DNA of 64,000 nucleotides. Origin: Phycisphaerae bacterium. Its GTDB lineage: Bacteria > Planctomycetota > Phycisphaerae > Phycisphaerales > SM1A02. Position numbers and translations under genes: made by a program. The DNA lies in contig PAQL01000004.1 in the NCBI GenBank assembly GCA_002709295.1, forward strand, positions 46,248 to 110,247, given 5' to 3'. Below the pieces are notes generated by a model. It saw only the letters and a list, made by a program, of their open reading frames with translations. It made no database searches and was not told where the DNA came from. Shown piece after piece: positions 46,059-54,769 of the stretch. Every line of letters starts with the position of its first letter. Position 1 is the stretch's first letter.

Positions 46059-47048
46059 TCAACGGACCGCGTGGAAGCGTTCCTCGTCGATCTCGTCCTC
46101 GCCATCGAAGCGATAGGCCACCAGCGGGCCCCCTCTGGCCACCGACCAGTCCAGGCAGGCCACGTTGGCGGCGAGCCTGCGGGGTCGGTCCCCCTTCATC
46201 CAGTAGTGCCCCACGAAGATCGGACGCTCCTGCGGTCCGTAGGGGACGAAGTCCTCCCGGATCGCCTCGGCGGGGATGGGGGTCTCCGGGAACCGGTCGT
46301 CCCGGGTCATGGCGTACTCCCGGTAGGTCCTGCCGTGAGGTGATTCGAACCACCTTGCCCGGATGTGCCGTCGGGGCGCTCCCTCGGGGTCGGTCATGAC
46401 GAGGTCATCCGGAAGTCTGATCTCCTCGCCCTTGAGAAGCTGTTCGATGGCTCGGAACGGGGGAGTCCCCGGTTCACAGGTCGCCTGCATCGAGGCTTCG
46501 ACGAGCACGCCGCCGGTGGGAGCGACGAGATCGCGGATCAGTTCGATCGCGTTCCGATTCCATCCGGCATGCACGGCTCGAAGTCGATCGCTCTCCAGCC
46601 ACATCGGGAGATCCCGCATCCAGTCGATCCATCGAGAGGTCTGGTCGCCGAGGGATTCCAGAGTGGGTTCGATGAGTGCCTTTCGGACCGGGGTGTGGCG
46701 TCGGCACGGGACCCCGGGTCGATCCGGTCGGGGAGTGAACCAGGCGATCGCGTTGTATTCATGGTTGCCCATGAGGGCGATCGCGTCGCCACGATCGACC
46801 ATCGCCTTCACGATCTCCAGGCTTCGGCGGATCTCGGGTCCCCGATCGATGTAGTCGCCGAGAAAGACCGCAGTCCGTTCCCGGTGTCTCGGAACGCCGT
46901 CGACCAGCTCGTAGCCGAGGGATTCGAGAAGGCGATCCAGCGCGGCGGCATGCCCATGAATGTCCCCGATCAGATCGAGACCGCCGCCGGGATCGATCGC
47001 CCCCATGTCGGCATCACGTACTGGAAGGGTGTCTGGACGAGGCGGCAT
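46059..47048 (-). CDS. PPP-type metallophosphatase (PrpE/ApaH-like)
   Basis: The 329-residue protein has the Ser/Thr-phosphatase PPP signature set: LIGDIHGHAAALDRLL, FLGDYIDRGPEIRRSLE and LMGNHEYNAIAW near the N-terminus, with a later HAGW and VGHYWM for the remaining metal ligands. Related bacterial enzymes hydrolyse diadenosine tetraphosphate or phosphoproteins. It is cytosolic. ATG 47048 is taken as start; ATG 47006 would remove 14 residues that precede the conserved domain. It diverges from the DUF1549 gene, with about 100 bp between them that contain a TATATT hexamer (47115-47120). Confidence 0.86.
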   Translation of the reverse strand: MPPRPDTLPVRDADMGAIDPGGGLDLIGDIHGHAAALDRLLESLGYELVDGVPRHRERTAVFLGDYIDRGPEIRRSLEIVKAMVDRGDAIALMGNHEYNAIAWFTPRPDRPGVPCRRHTPVRKALIEPTLESLGDQTSRWIDWMRDLPMWLESDRLRAVHAGWNRNAIELIRDLVAPTGGVLVEASMQATCEPGTPPFRAIEQLLKGEEIRLPDDLVMTDPEGAPRRHIRARWFESPHGRTYREYAMTRDDRFPETPIPAEAIREDFVPYGPQERPIFVGHYWMKGDRPRRLAANVACLDWSVARGGPLVAYRFDGEDEIDEERFHAVR

Positions 47049-47150
47049 GGGGCTCGGAGGGTGGTACGGGGATTCGAGCGGGGAGAAACCGGAGGCCGGA
47101 GGGACAGTGTCCCTTATATTGGAGGTCGACACGCGTCGCTCGGGAGTCCC

Positions 47151-50100
47151 ATGAGAAGATTCGTCGGTCAGATCCTCTGGATGCCGATCGCCACGTGCAT
47201 CGTGGGGGGGGTCGTCGTCGCCGGAGAGGTCGATGACGACCCCGCGGTGCTCGATTCCCTCGATGCCCGGGGGGTCGAGTTCTTCGAGTCCCGGATCCGA
47301 CCGATCCTCGTCGAGAACTGTCTCGAGTGCCACGGCACGGATCCCGACGAGCTCAAGGGAGGGTTGAATCTCTCCTCCGCGTCGGCGTTGCGCCGAGGCG
47401 GTGAGTCGGGGAAGGTGGTGATACCGGGAGACCCCGAGGCGAGCCCCCTGTACCGGGCCGTGACCTACGCGGACAAGGAGTTCGCGATGCCGCCTCGAGG
47501 CAGGCTGTCGCGGGCCGAGATCATGTCGATCCGGCAATGGATCGAGATGGGCGCGCCCGACCCGCGGATCGAGGTCGAGGGGAAGGGCCCTGCGGATGAG
47601 GCGGCGAGGGACTCCTGGCTCGACCCGGATGGTCTGGGTCGGACGCACTGGGCGTATGTTCCGATGGCGGAGGCGTCTCCCCCGGTCGTTCCCGGAGACG
47701 ACTGGTCACGGAACGACCTGGACCGATTCATCCTGAGCCGACTCCGGGAGGCGGGCATCACTCCGGGCCCGGAGGCCGATCCCCGCACCCTGGCCCGTCG
47801 GGCGTTCTTCGATCTCATCGGCCTTCCTCCGACGCCGGAGCAGATGGCGGTCTTTCTCGCCGAGCACGCGGCCGATCCCGATGACGCCTGGTCCGCACTC
47901 ATCGAGCGTCTGCTCGCATCGCCGCACTACGGCGAACGCTGGGCTCGGCACTGGCTGGACGTCGCCCGATACGCGGATTCCAACGGTCTCGACGAGAACA
48001 CGGCGTTCGGGAACGCCTGGCGGTATCGCGACTGGGTGATTCGCGCCTTCAACCAGGACCTGCCCTACGACGAATTCGTGACCATGCAGATCGCGGGGGA
48101 TCTCCTGCCCGAGCCCGAGGATCGGGACGAGGCGGTGGACAACCTTGTCGCCACCGGTTTCCTCTCTCTGGGGCCCAAGGTCCTCGCCGAGCCCGACAAG
48201 GAGAAGATGCTCGTCGATCTCGTCGACGAACAGCTGGACGTCCTCGGGAAGACCTTTCTCGCCCAGACCATCGGCTGCGCCCGGTGCCATGACCACAAGT
48301 TCGATCCGGTCCCGCACGACGACTACTACGCGATGGCGGGCATCCTGATCTCCACCCGGACGATGGCCAGTCTGAACACCGTGGCCAGGGTCCTCGAGCG
48401 GGATCTCGCCACCACGGCGGAGATCGAGACCGCACGTCGACATGCGGAGGCGACGAGGCGGAACGGCGAGGCGCTCGCCACGGCCAACACCGAGGGGGCA
48501 TCCGCTCTCGGAACGACCTGGTCGGGACGGACGTCCGACGTCCTTCTCGCCGCGGCGGGTCTCGAGACCACCCCGAAGGTGCAGGAGGCCGAGGACAATG
48601 CGGCCACCAACCTCGGAACCAACTTCGACCGGTGGGGTGACGGTGTCGGCGTGATTCACAGCGTCCGACAGCAGCAGCCGCAGTTCGTCGAATACGACAT
48701 CGATGCAGTCGACGGGGGGGAGTGGATCCTCCGGATCCGATACGCGTCGCAGGAACCCCGTCCGGTCCGTCTGCTCGCCGGCGACACCGAGGTCGTGAAG
48801 GAGGTCTGTGCCGAAAGCACCGGAGGCTTCAGCGTGGAGAACCTCCGCTGGAAGACCCACGAGGTGGAGCTTCCGGAGGGCACGACCCGGATCCGCTTCG
48901 AGCGGAACGGTTCCTTCCCGCACTTCGACAAGGTCTCCTTCACGAGCGGGAAGGCGATGGAGGAGCATCGTTCGGAGATCGATCGGGTCGCCGCCGAGGA
49001 GGGGATCGATCCGCCGCTGCTCGCTCGCTGGTCCGAGGCGTTGTCGGGGGATTCGATCTTCGTCGCGTGGCGTGAATACGCGGCGATCGATCCGGATCGC
49101 TGGGACGAGGAGGCCCCCCGGATCACCAGTGATCTCCAGGAGCGATTCGCCGCGGACTCGAAGGAGGCGGATGACGAGGACGGGCGAAGCGGCGCCACGC
49201 CTCGGGAGGTTCCGTTCGTTCGATCGATGGTCGCGGGACCGTCCCCGCGCAGTCTGGCATCGGTCGCGGATCGCTGGCAGACCACGACCAGCCTCGTGCT
49301 CGATTCATGGGATCGACATCTGGCGAACGCGGACGACGACGAGGCGAGGAAGCTGCTCCCCGATCCCGCCCAGGAGATCTATCGAAGCGCATTGATCGGA
49401 GATCGCGGCGTGCTTCGCGTCGGACCGGAGGTGGTTCCGTACTACCCCGAAGAGGTCCGGGAGCGTCTGGCGTCCCTCGAGACGGAGAAGCGGGAGCTCG
49501 CCTCGACGAAGCCGCCCTCCATCGTCAAGGGGATCGTGGTCGAGGAGGGAGAGCCCCGGGATCTTCCCGTCTTCATTCGTGGAGATCACACGAACAAGCG
49601 CGAGGAATCGGTGCCGCGCGGCTTCCTGTCCGTGCTTTCGGGCACCGTGGAGGAGCCGACCATCCCGCAGGACGGGAGCGGCCGTCTCGAACTGTCCTCG
49701 TGGATCACGGATCCGGAGCATCCGCTCACCGCACGCACCATGGTCAACCGGCTCTGGGCCTGGCATTTCGGCCGCGGCATCGTGAAGACTCCGAGCAACT
49801 TCGGTCTCCGCGGTGATCGCCCCTCCCATCCGGAGCTGCTGGACTGGATGGCCCGCCGACTGGTCTCGGACGGATGGTCCATCAAGAACATGCACCGTCT
49901 CATCATGAACTCCTCGGTCTACCGCCTCTCGGGCGAGGTCGATTCGTCGGCGATGGAGAAGGATCCGTCCAACGAGCTCTGGTGGCGACGGGAACCGCGT
50001 CGACTGGAGGCCGAGCCGATCCGCGATTCGATCTTCGCGGTGGGAGGGAGTCTCGATCTCGATCTGGGTGGCAGTCTGCTCCGTTCGTCGAACTTCGGAT

Positions 50101-50600
50101 ACGTCACCAACGACCAGTCCAACAGCAACGAGCGCTACGACGACGTCCGCAGGGCGATCTACATGCCGGTGATCCGGAACGACATGTATTCGCTGTTCTC
50201 GACCTTCGACTACACGGATCCGAGCATCTCCCTCGAGTCGAGGCCCGCGACCGTGGTCGCCCAGCAGTCCCTTTTCATGATGAACAGTCCGATGGTGGCC
50301 TCCCAGGCGGAGTCGCTGGCGATCCGGCTTCTGGAGGACGAATCGCTGGATGACGCGGGTCGGGTCTCCGCGGCCTACGAGATCTGCTTCGCGCGCCCCG
50401 CCGGTTCCGACGAGATTCGAAGAGCCCTTTCGTTCGTGGACCGCGTGAGCGAGGAGGCGGGGCCCGGAATCAGCATCCCGTGGCCGTCTCCCCGGGGCAT
50501 GGGAGGCGAGGAACCCGTGCAGATAAGCCCCCGCGCTCACGGGTGGAGAAGTCTCTGCAAGGTTCTGATCGCCTCCAACGAGTTCATCTACATCCGCTGA
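47151..50600 (+). CDS. DUF1549/DUF1553 (PSD1) cytochrome c-like protein with CBM6-like insert
   Basis: The product has 1149 residues. After a signal peptide (about 1-24) comes a cytochrome c-like domain with CLECH (about residues 58-62), DUF1549 (about 185-400) including CARCHDHKFDP, an inserted beta-sandwich (about 479-600) resembling CBM6/CBM35 modules (QFVEYDIDAVDGGEWILRIRYAS, then TTRIRFERNGSFPHFDKVSF), and DUF1553 (about 850-1145) with NRLWAWHFGRGIVKTPSNFG. It is a paralogue of the 9845-13000 protein, which has a LamG module at the same place. It probably binds and perhaps oxidatively acts on extracellular polysaccharide; this is inferred. It is followed by the second DUF1501 gene. Confidence 0.92.
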   Translation: MRRFVGQILWMPIATCIVGGVVVAGEVDDDPAVLDSLDARGVEFFESRIRPILVENCLECHGTDPDELKGGLNLSSASALRRGGESGKVVIPGDPEASPLYRAVTYADKEFAMPPRGRLSRAEIMSIRQWIEMGAPDPRIEVEGKGPADEAARDSWLDPDGLGRTHWAYVPMAEASPPVVPGDDWSRNDLDRFILSRLREAGITPGPEADPRTLARRAFFDLIGLPPTPEQMAVFLAEHAADPDDAWSALIERLLASPHYGERWARHWLDVARYADSNGLDENTAFGNAWRYRDWVIRAFNQDLPYDEFVTMQIAGDLLPEPEDRDEAVDNLVATGFLSLGPKVLAEPDKEKMLVDLVDEQLDVLGKTFLAQTIGCARCHDHKFDPVPHDDYYAMAGILISTRTMASLNTVARVLERDLATTAEIETARRHAEATRRNGEALATANTEGASALGTTWSGRTSDVLLAAAGLETTPKVQEAEDNAATNLGTNFDRWGDGVGVIHSVRQQQPQFVEYDIDAVDGGEWILRIRYASQEPRPVRLLAGDTEVVKEVCAESTGGFSVENLRWKTHEVELPEGTTRIRFERNGSFPHFDKVSFTSGKAMEEHRSEIDRVAAEEGIDPPLLARWSEALSGDSIFVAWREYAAIDPDRWDEEAPRITSDLQERFAADSKEADDEDGRSGATPREVPFVRSMVAGPSPRSLASVADRWQTTTSLVLDSWDRHLANADDDEARKLLPDPAQEIYRSALIGDRGVLRVGPEVVPYYPEEVRERLASLETEKRELASTKPPSIVKGIVVEEGEPRDLPVFIRGDHTNKREESVPRGFLSVLSGTVEEPTIPQDGSGRLELSSWITDPEHPLTARTMVNRLWAWHFGRGIVKTPSNFGLRGDRPSHPELLDWMARRLVSDGWSIKNMHRLIMNSSVYRLSGEVDSSAMEKDPSNELWWRREPRRLEAEPIRDSIFAVGGSLDLDLGGSLLRSSNFGYVTNDQSNSNERYDDVRRAIYMPVIRNDMYSLFSTFDYTDPSISLESRPATVVAQQSLFMMNSPMVASQAESLAIRLLEDESLDDAGRVSAAYEICFARPAGSDEIRRALSFVDRVSEEAGPGISIPWPSPRGMGGEEPVQISPRAHGWRSLCKVLIASNEFIYIR

Positions 50601-50759
50601 ACCGCGGAGATCACCGGATCCCCGTCTCATCCCGGATAGTCGCCCGCCGGGCCGGTTCCCGGGCGTGCCGGGACGGCATCGAACCCCGACCGGGATCGGC
50701 CGGCACGAGCCCGGGGAGTGAATCGGATGATCCCCGGCCGGAATGTCCGGAGATGCCGC

Positions 50760-50765
50760 TATCGT
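50760..50765 (+). promoter_or_regulatory. Candidate -10 element (TATCGT) directly before the DUF1501 gene
   Basis: TATCGT ends 6 nt before ATG 50772, which would make a leaderless transcript. The six intervening bases AGGGGC contain a weak Shine-Dalgarno-like GGGG, so ordinary initiation on a longer mRNA from 47151 is also possible. Confidence 0.3.
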
Positions 50766-50771
50766 AGGGGC

Positions 50772-52220
50772 ATGGACTCGGGATTCTGCGGCATCCGAAG
50801 AAACAGATCCAGACGCGACATGCTCAAGCAGTGTTGCTCCGGTTTCGGTGCGGTCGCGCTCGCCGGGCTGCTTGCCGACGAGTCCCTCGCCCAGGAGGTC
50901 ATGCGGCGACCGGGTCGAATCGACCCGATGCAGCGCGGTCCGCTCGCGGTTCGAAAGCCGCACTTCGCTCCGAAGGCCAAGCGGGTGATCTTCCTGTTCA
51001 TGCACGGTGGTCCGTCGCAGGTCGACACCTTCGACTACAAGCCCCGGCTTCAGAAGGAGACCGGGAACCCGCTTCCGTTCGACAAGCCGAGGGTGCAGTT
51101 CGCCAAGACGGGAAACCTCATGGCGAGCCCCTACAAGTGGAAGCAGCACGGCGAGTGCGGGCAGTGGGTCAGCGAGATCTTTCCCGAGACCGCCAGCGTG
51201 GTGGACGACCTCTGTTTCATCAAGAGTCTTCACGGATCGAATCCGGCCCATGGTGCCGCTCTCCTGAAGATCCACACCGGAAGCGAGAACTTCGTCCGGC
51301 CTTCGATGGGTTCGTGGGTCACCTACGGACTCGGTTCGGAGAACCAGAACCTGCCCGGTTTCGTCACGATCTGCCCGACCCTCGGGCACGGCGGGGTCAA
51401 CAACTACTCCTCCGCATTCCTGCCCGCCGCGTATCACGGCACCTCGATCGGTCATGCGGGCGTGAAGGCCTCGCAGGCCCGCTTCGAGCACATGACGGCG
51501 ATGGGCGACGCGGGCATCCAGCGTGCGGAGCTCGACCTGCTCAAGCAGATCAACCGGATCGACCTCGACGAGCACGGTCGCAACGCGGCGCTTGAAGGTC
51601 GGATCGAGACCTTCGAACTCGCCTTCCGGATGCAGGGGATCGCGCCCGAGGTCATGGATCTCGCCAACGAGTCACCGGCCACCAGGAAGCTCTACGGCCT
51701 CGAGGATCCGGTCACCGAGAATTTCGGCCGCCAGTGCCTGCTCGCCCGTCGTTTCAGCGAGCGAGGAGTCCGCTTCGTCCAGTGCACCCATTCCTACAAG
51801 TGGGATCAGCATGGAAACCTCGAGGCTGCCCATCGGAACAACGCCCGCGAGGTCGACACCGGGATCGCCGGTCTGATCAAGGACCTCAAGAGCCGGGGCA
51901 TGCTCGATGAGACCCTGGTGCTCTGGGGTGGTGAGTTCGGGCGCACGCCGGTGGCCCAGGACGGCAACGGACGCGATCACAACCCGCACGGATTCACCAT
52001 GTGGATGGCGGGCGGGGGGGTGAAGCCGGGCTTCTCCCACGGCGCCACCGACGAGTACGGGTTCTACGCGGTGGAGGACAAGGTTCACGTCCACGATCTC
52101 CACGCCACCATGCTGGCCCTGCTCGGGATCGATCACGAGCGTCTTACCTATCGAGATGCGGGACGTGACTTCAGGCTGACCGACGTCGAGGGGCGCGTGG
52201 TCACCGAGATCATGGCCTGA
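50772..52220 (+). CDS. DUF1501 family protein, twin-arginine exported (second copy)
   Basis: The 482-residue protein starts at ATG 50772, placing the twin-arginine motif SRRDMLK near residue 17, before the hydrophobic stretch GFGAVALAGLLA. The family core is complete: FLFMHGGPSQVDTFDYKP, WKQHGECGQWVSEIFP, FIKSLHGSNPAHGAA, VLWGGEFGRTP and DHNPHGFTMWMAGGG. It is a clear paralogue of the 8344-9825 protein and likewise follows a DUF1549/DUF1553 gene, here after 171 bp. It would be exported folded and act with that partner outside the cytosol. Activity unknown. Confidence 0.93.
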   Translation: MDSGFCGIRRNRSRRDMLKQCCSGFGAVALAGLLADESLAQEVMRRPGRIDPMQRGPLAVRKPHFAPKAKRVIFLFMHGGPSQVDTFDYKPRLQKETGNPLPFDKPRVQFAKTGNLMASPYKWKQHGECGQWVSEIFPETASVVDDLCFIKSLHGSNPAHGAALLKIHTGSENFVRPSMGSWVTYGLGSENQNLPGFVTICPTLGHGGVNNYSSAFLPAAYHGTSIGHAGVKASQARFEHMTAMGDAGIQRAELDLLKQINRIDLDEHGRNAALEGRIETFELAFRMQGIAPEVMDLANESPATRKLYGLEDPVTENFGRQCLLARRFSERGVRFVQCTHSYKWDQHGNLEAAHRNNAREVDTGIAGLIKDLKSRGMLDETLVLWGGEFGRTPVAQDGNGRDHNPHGFTMWMAGGGVKPGFSHGATDEYGFYAVEDKVHVHDLHATMLALLGIDHERLTYRDAGRDFRLTDVEGRVVTEIMA

Positions 52221-52301
52221 GCATTCCGATCGGCGACGACCGCCTCACGAGGGCGTTCGTCCTTCGGATCATCGCTCCACCGTTCTCCCAGCCCGAACCG
52301 A

Positions 52302-53327
52302 TCAGATCCGCGGCACGGCGACCGCCGGCGTCCGCACCACGATGCCTCCGGGGGCGTCGACCCACCGACCGTCGATGCGAAGGGGTTCTCCGGTGATGCT
52401 CTCGACGATGCCGCCGGCGGCTCGGACCACTGCGCATCCGCCGGCATGATCCCAGCTCTTCTCCCGGTAGCCCTCGCGGGCGAGCCGCAGGTAGAGATCG
52501 GCCCGACCGCTGGCGACCATCGCATACTTGCACTGACTGTCGATGCGGATCGGCGTGGTCGACACACCGGTGGCTTCGAGCGCCGCGCTGGTGCGATCCT
52601 GGTCACCGTGCGCCTTCTCGTAGGAGAGGCAGACCCGGACCTGGCCGTCGGGTGGGGATGCGGAGACCGAGATCGGCGAGAGGTCCGCGACGGATGCGGC
52701 GGTGGCGGGGCCGGCGAAGGCGCCCTCGCCGACCACCCCGAGGTAGATGCTTCCGGTCGGATCGGCGGCCCCGTAGTCGTCCGAGACCCCCCCGGCGAGG
52801 TGAGGACAGCCGAGCAGCCCCACCACGGGGTCGCCATGTTCGACGAGGCCGAGCGCGATCGCGAACTGCTGGCCGCGCAGGAAGCCCTTGGTGCCGTCGA
52901 TGGGGTCGAGCGACCAGAAGACGTCCCGGCCCTCGCTGGCCGGATCGAGTCCGCCCGCATCCAGAAGCTCCCGCAGTTCGGCCTCGGTGGTGGGCGCGGC
53001 GGAGGCGAGGCCGGCGGATTCAAGCGCCTCGCCGGAGAGTCGCAGCAGCTGCTCCACCATCCTCGGGCCGCCCTCGTCCAGCGAATCGATGCCCTCCTCC
53101 CCGACGATCCGGTCGGCATGCTCCACCTCCGCGGCCTGCAGGGCGGCGGTGATCGCGACCTGCACCGCAAGGTCGGCGACGGTCACGGGACTGCGATCGT
53201 CCTTGAGCAGGTCGACGAGATCGGCGCGTTCCGCGGCGGCACGGCGGGCGACGCCGCTGGCGGCGGCAAAGGCGTGAACGACTGAATCAAGGGTGCTGGG
53301 CTTCACGGATCCGAGGCTCCGGTTCAT
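52302..53327 (-). CDS. 3'(2'),5'-bisphosphate nucleotidase (HAL2-type PAP phosphatase)
   Basis: The 341-residue enzyme belongs to the lithium-sensitive inositol monophosphatase superfamily. VGEEG, FWSLDPIDGTKGFLRGQQ (the HAL2 form of the metal-binding DPIDGT motif) and the C-terminal SWDHAGGCAVVRAAGG are intact. HAL2/CysQ enzymes hydrolyse 3'-phosphoadenosine-5'-phosphate, the by-product of PAPS-using reactions, to AMP. This is notable because three sulfotransferase-like genes lie 9-15 kb away. I prefer ATG 53327 to ATG 53372, since a TACCCT hexamer lies between them at a position suited to a short leader. It is cytosolic. Confidence 0.92.
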   Translation of the reverse strand: MNRSLGSVKPSTLDSVVHAFAAASGVARRAAAERADLVDLLKDDRSPVTVADLAVQVAITAALQAAEVEHADRIVGEEGIDSLDEGGPRMVEQLLRLSGEALESAGLASAAPTTEAELRELLDAGGLDPASEGRDVFWSLDPIDGTKGFLRGQQFAIALGLVEHGDPVVGLLGCPHLAGGVSDDYGAADPTGSIYLGVVGEGAFAGPATAASVADLSPISVSASPPDGQVRVCLSYEKAHGDQDRTSAALEATGVSTTPIRIDSQCKYAMVASGRADLYLRLAREGYREKSWDHAGGCAVVRAAGGIVESITGEPLRIDGRWVDAPGGIVVRTPAVAVPRI

Positions 53328-53384
53328 GGGAGAGAGGGACCGGAGGGTATCCCACAAGATCCGATCGGTCATCCATGGACCGGT

Positions 53385-54572
53385 TCAGACTTCTGCTGCG
53401 GGTCGCGTCACGGGTCGATCTCGTCTGCGGGTGTCCTTCGGATCACCGGGTCCGAGGACCACCGCGATCCAGCTCAGATCCTCCGTTCCCTCGAGCAGGA
53501 TCTTGACGATCATCGTCAAAGGCACCGAGAGGAACATCCCCACGGGGCCGAGGATGAAGCCCCAGAACACGAGGGAGAGGAACACCACCAGAGGAGAGAG
53601 GCCCATCCGCCGACCCATGATCCGGGGTTCGGTCAGACTGCCGATGCCGATGTTGATCGCGAGGTAGAGGATGCTGACCCCGGCCGCGGTTCCCGCTCCC
53701 TCGACCACCAGCGCGACCAGGATGGGCGGAATCGCCGCGATGATCGAACCCAGCGATGGAACGTAGTTGAGGACGAAGGCGATGAGACCGAAGACCACCG
53801 CGTAGGGAAGGCCCAGCATCCAGCAACCGACGCCGGCGATCAGGCCGGTCGCGGCGCTGGTGAAGGTCTTCACCACGAGGTAGCCCTGGAGGTCGCTCAG
53901 GACGTGCCGCCAGCGTTCCAGCGTGTCCTCGCCGGCGCTCCGGCTGGCGATCATCCGGACCTTGGTGGGAATCGCCGTGGCCTCCATCAGGATGAAGACC
54001 ACGGTCAGAAGCACGAACACCGTGTCCTGAAGGAGACCGACGAGGGTGTTGAGGGTGCGCTGGATGTAGGGAAAGAGGACATCGAGGTCGGTGAGCTGGC
54101 TGATCTGGGCGACACCCATCGCCGTCGATCCACCGATGTCGACCCCGCCCTCGCTGGATGTCTCCGTGGCCGCCTCCGCAGTCGATGCCGCGGGCTCGGG
54201 GTCGCCACCCAGCTTGAGGCCGCGAGCCTCGAGCCACTCCACCGCGGAATCGATCTTGAGCTGGAGAAGTTCCTGGTACTGCGGGATCTCCGCGGCAAGG
54301 GCGGTCGCGGTGGTGGTGAAGATCGCGGCGGCGGCAAGTCCGAAGAGCATCACGACGAAGAAGACCGTGAGGGTCGCCAGCCAGCGTCGGAGCCCCATCC
54401 TCACCAGCATCGCGGTGGGCGGAAGGCTGATCACCGCGACGAAGATGGCGGCGAGGATCGGCACCACGATCGAGGAGGCGGCCTTCATGCCGGCCACGAC
54501 GATCACGAAGGCCGCCAGGACCATCATGGTCTGGCCTCCTGCACCTCTTCTGCTGGGGATCGAATCCGCCAT
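53385..54572 (-). CDS. AI-2E family transporter (PerM/TqsA-like)
   Basis: The 395-residue membrane protein has the family layout: a pair of N-terminal helices, a cytosolic or periplasmic domain with an Ala/Glu/Ser-rich variable stretch (about residues 120-150), and a conserved C-terminal half with FALNYVPSLG-type sequence (here AFVLNYVPSLGSIIAAIPP), NIGIGSLTEPRIMGRRMGLSPLVV and WGFILGPVGMFLSVPL. The family includes proposed autoinducer-2 exporters and Na+/H+ antiporters, so the substrate is open. A TACACT hexamer 7 nt before ATG 54572 and no Shine-Dalgarno sequence suggest leaderless initiation. Confidence 0.9.
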   Translation of the reverse strand: MADSIPSRRGAGGQTMMVLAAFVIVVAGMKAASSIVVPILAAIFVAVISLPPTAMLVRMGLRRWLATLTVFFVVMLFGLAAAAIFTTTATALAAEIPQYQELLQLKIDSAVEWLEARGLKLGGDPEPAASTAEAATETSSEGGVDIGGSTAMGVAQISQLTDLDVLFPYIQRTLNTLVGLLQDTVFVLLTVVFILMEATAIPTKVRMIASRSAGEDTLERWRHVLSDLQGYLVVKTFTSAATGLIAGVGCWMLGLPYAVVFGLIAFVLNYVPSLGSIIAAIPPILVALVVEGAGTAAGVSILYLAINIGIGSLTEPRIMGRRMGLSPLVVFLSLVFWGFILGPVGMFLSVPLTMIVKILLEGTEDLSWIAVVLGPGDPKDTRRRDRPVTRPAAEV

Positions 54573-54579
54573 GCCGGGG

Positions 54580-54585
54580 AGTGTA
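54580..54585 (-). promoter_or_regulatory. Candidate -10 element (TACACT) of the AI-2E transporter gene
   Basis: On the minus strand TACACT ends 7 nt before ATG 54572; the bases between are CCCCGGC. No ribosome-binding site is visible. Confidence 0.35.
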
Positions 54586-54667
54586 CCGGCGGCGGGGATC
54601 GATCCGGCGAGGTCCCCTCCGGCTCTTCGGGCCTGAAGTCCCTCCGGTGCCTATGCTGGTTGTCGGT

Positions 54668-54704
54668 CGGAACGGATCGCCATGCGGCATGGCGATCCGT
54701 TCCG
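54668..54704. repeat. Perfect 17-bp inverted repeat in a divergent intergenic region
   Basis: The arms 54668-54684 and 54688-54704 are perfect reverse complements around a CGG loop. The site lies between the divergent AI-2E transporter and sorbosone-dehydrogenase genes, about 65 nt before the latter's start and 11 bp downstream of a TATGCT hexamer (54652-54657). No T-run follows, so an ordinary terminator is unlikely. It may be an operator or a 5' stabilising hairpin. Confidence 0.85.
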
Positions 54705-54769
54705 GCGACGGCGCCTTGAACGGCACGCCTGATTTCAGAAGCAAGACTCAAGCAGTCGGAACCACCCTC

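Noticed and set aside
52148-53170. Minus-strand frame overlapping the PAP phosphatase
   Set aside because: It is a shadow frame with Arg/Ser/Pro-rich composition; the phosphatase frame has all catalytic motifs.
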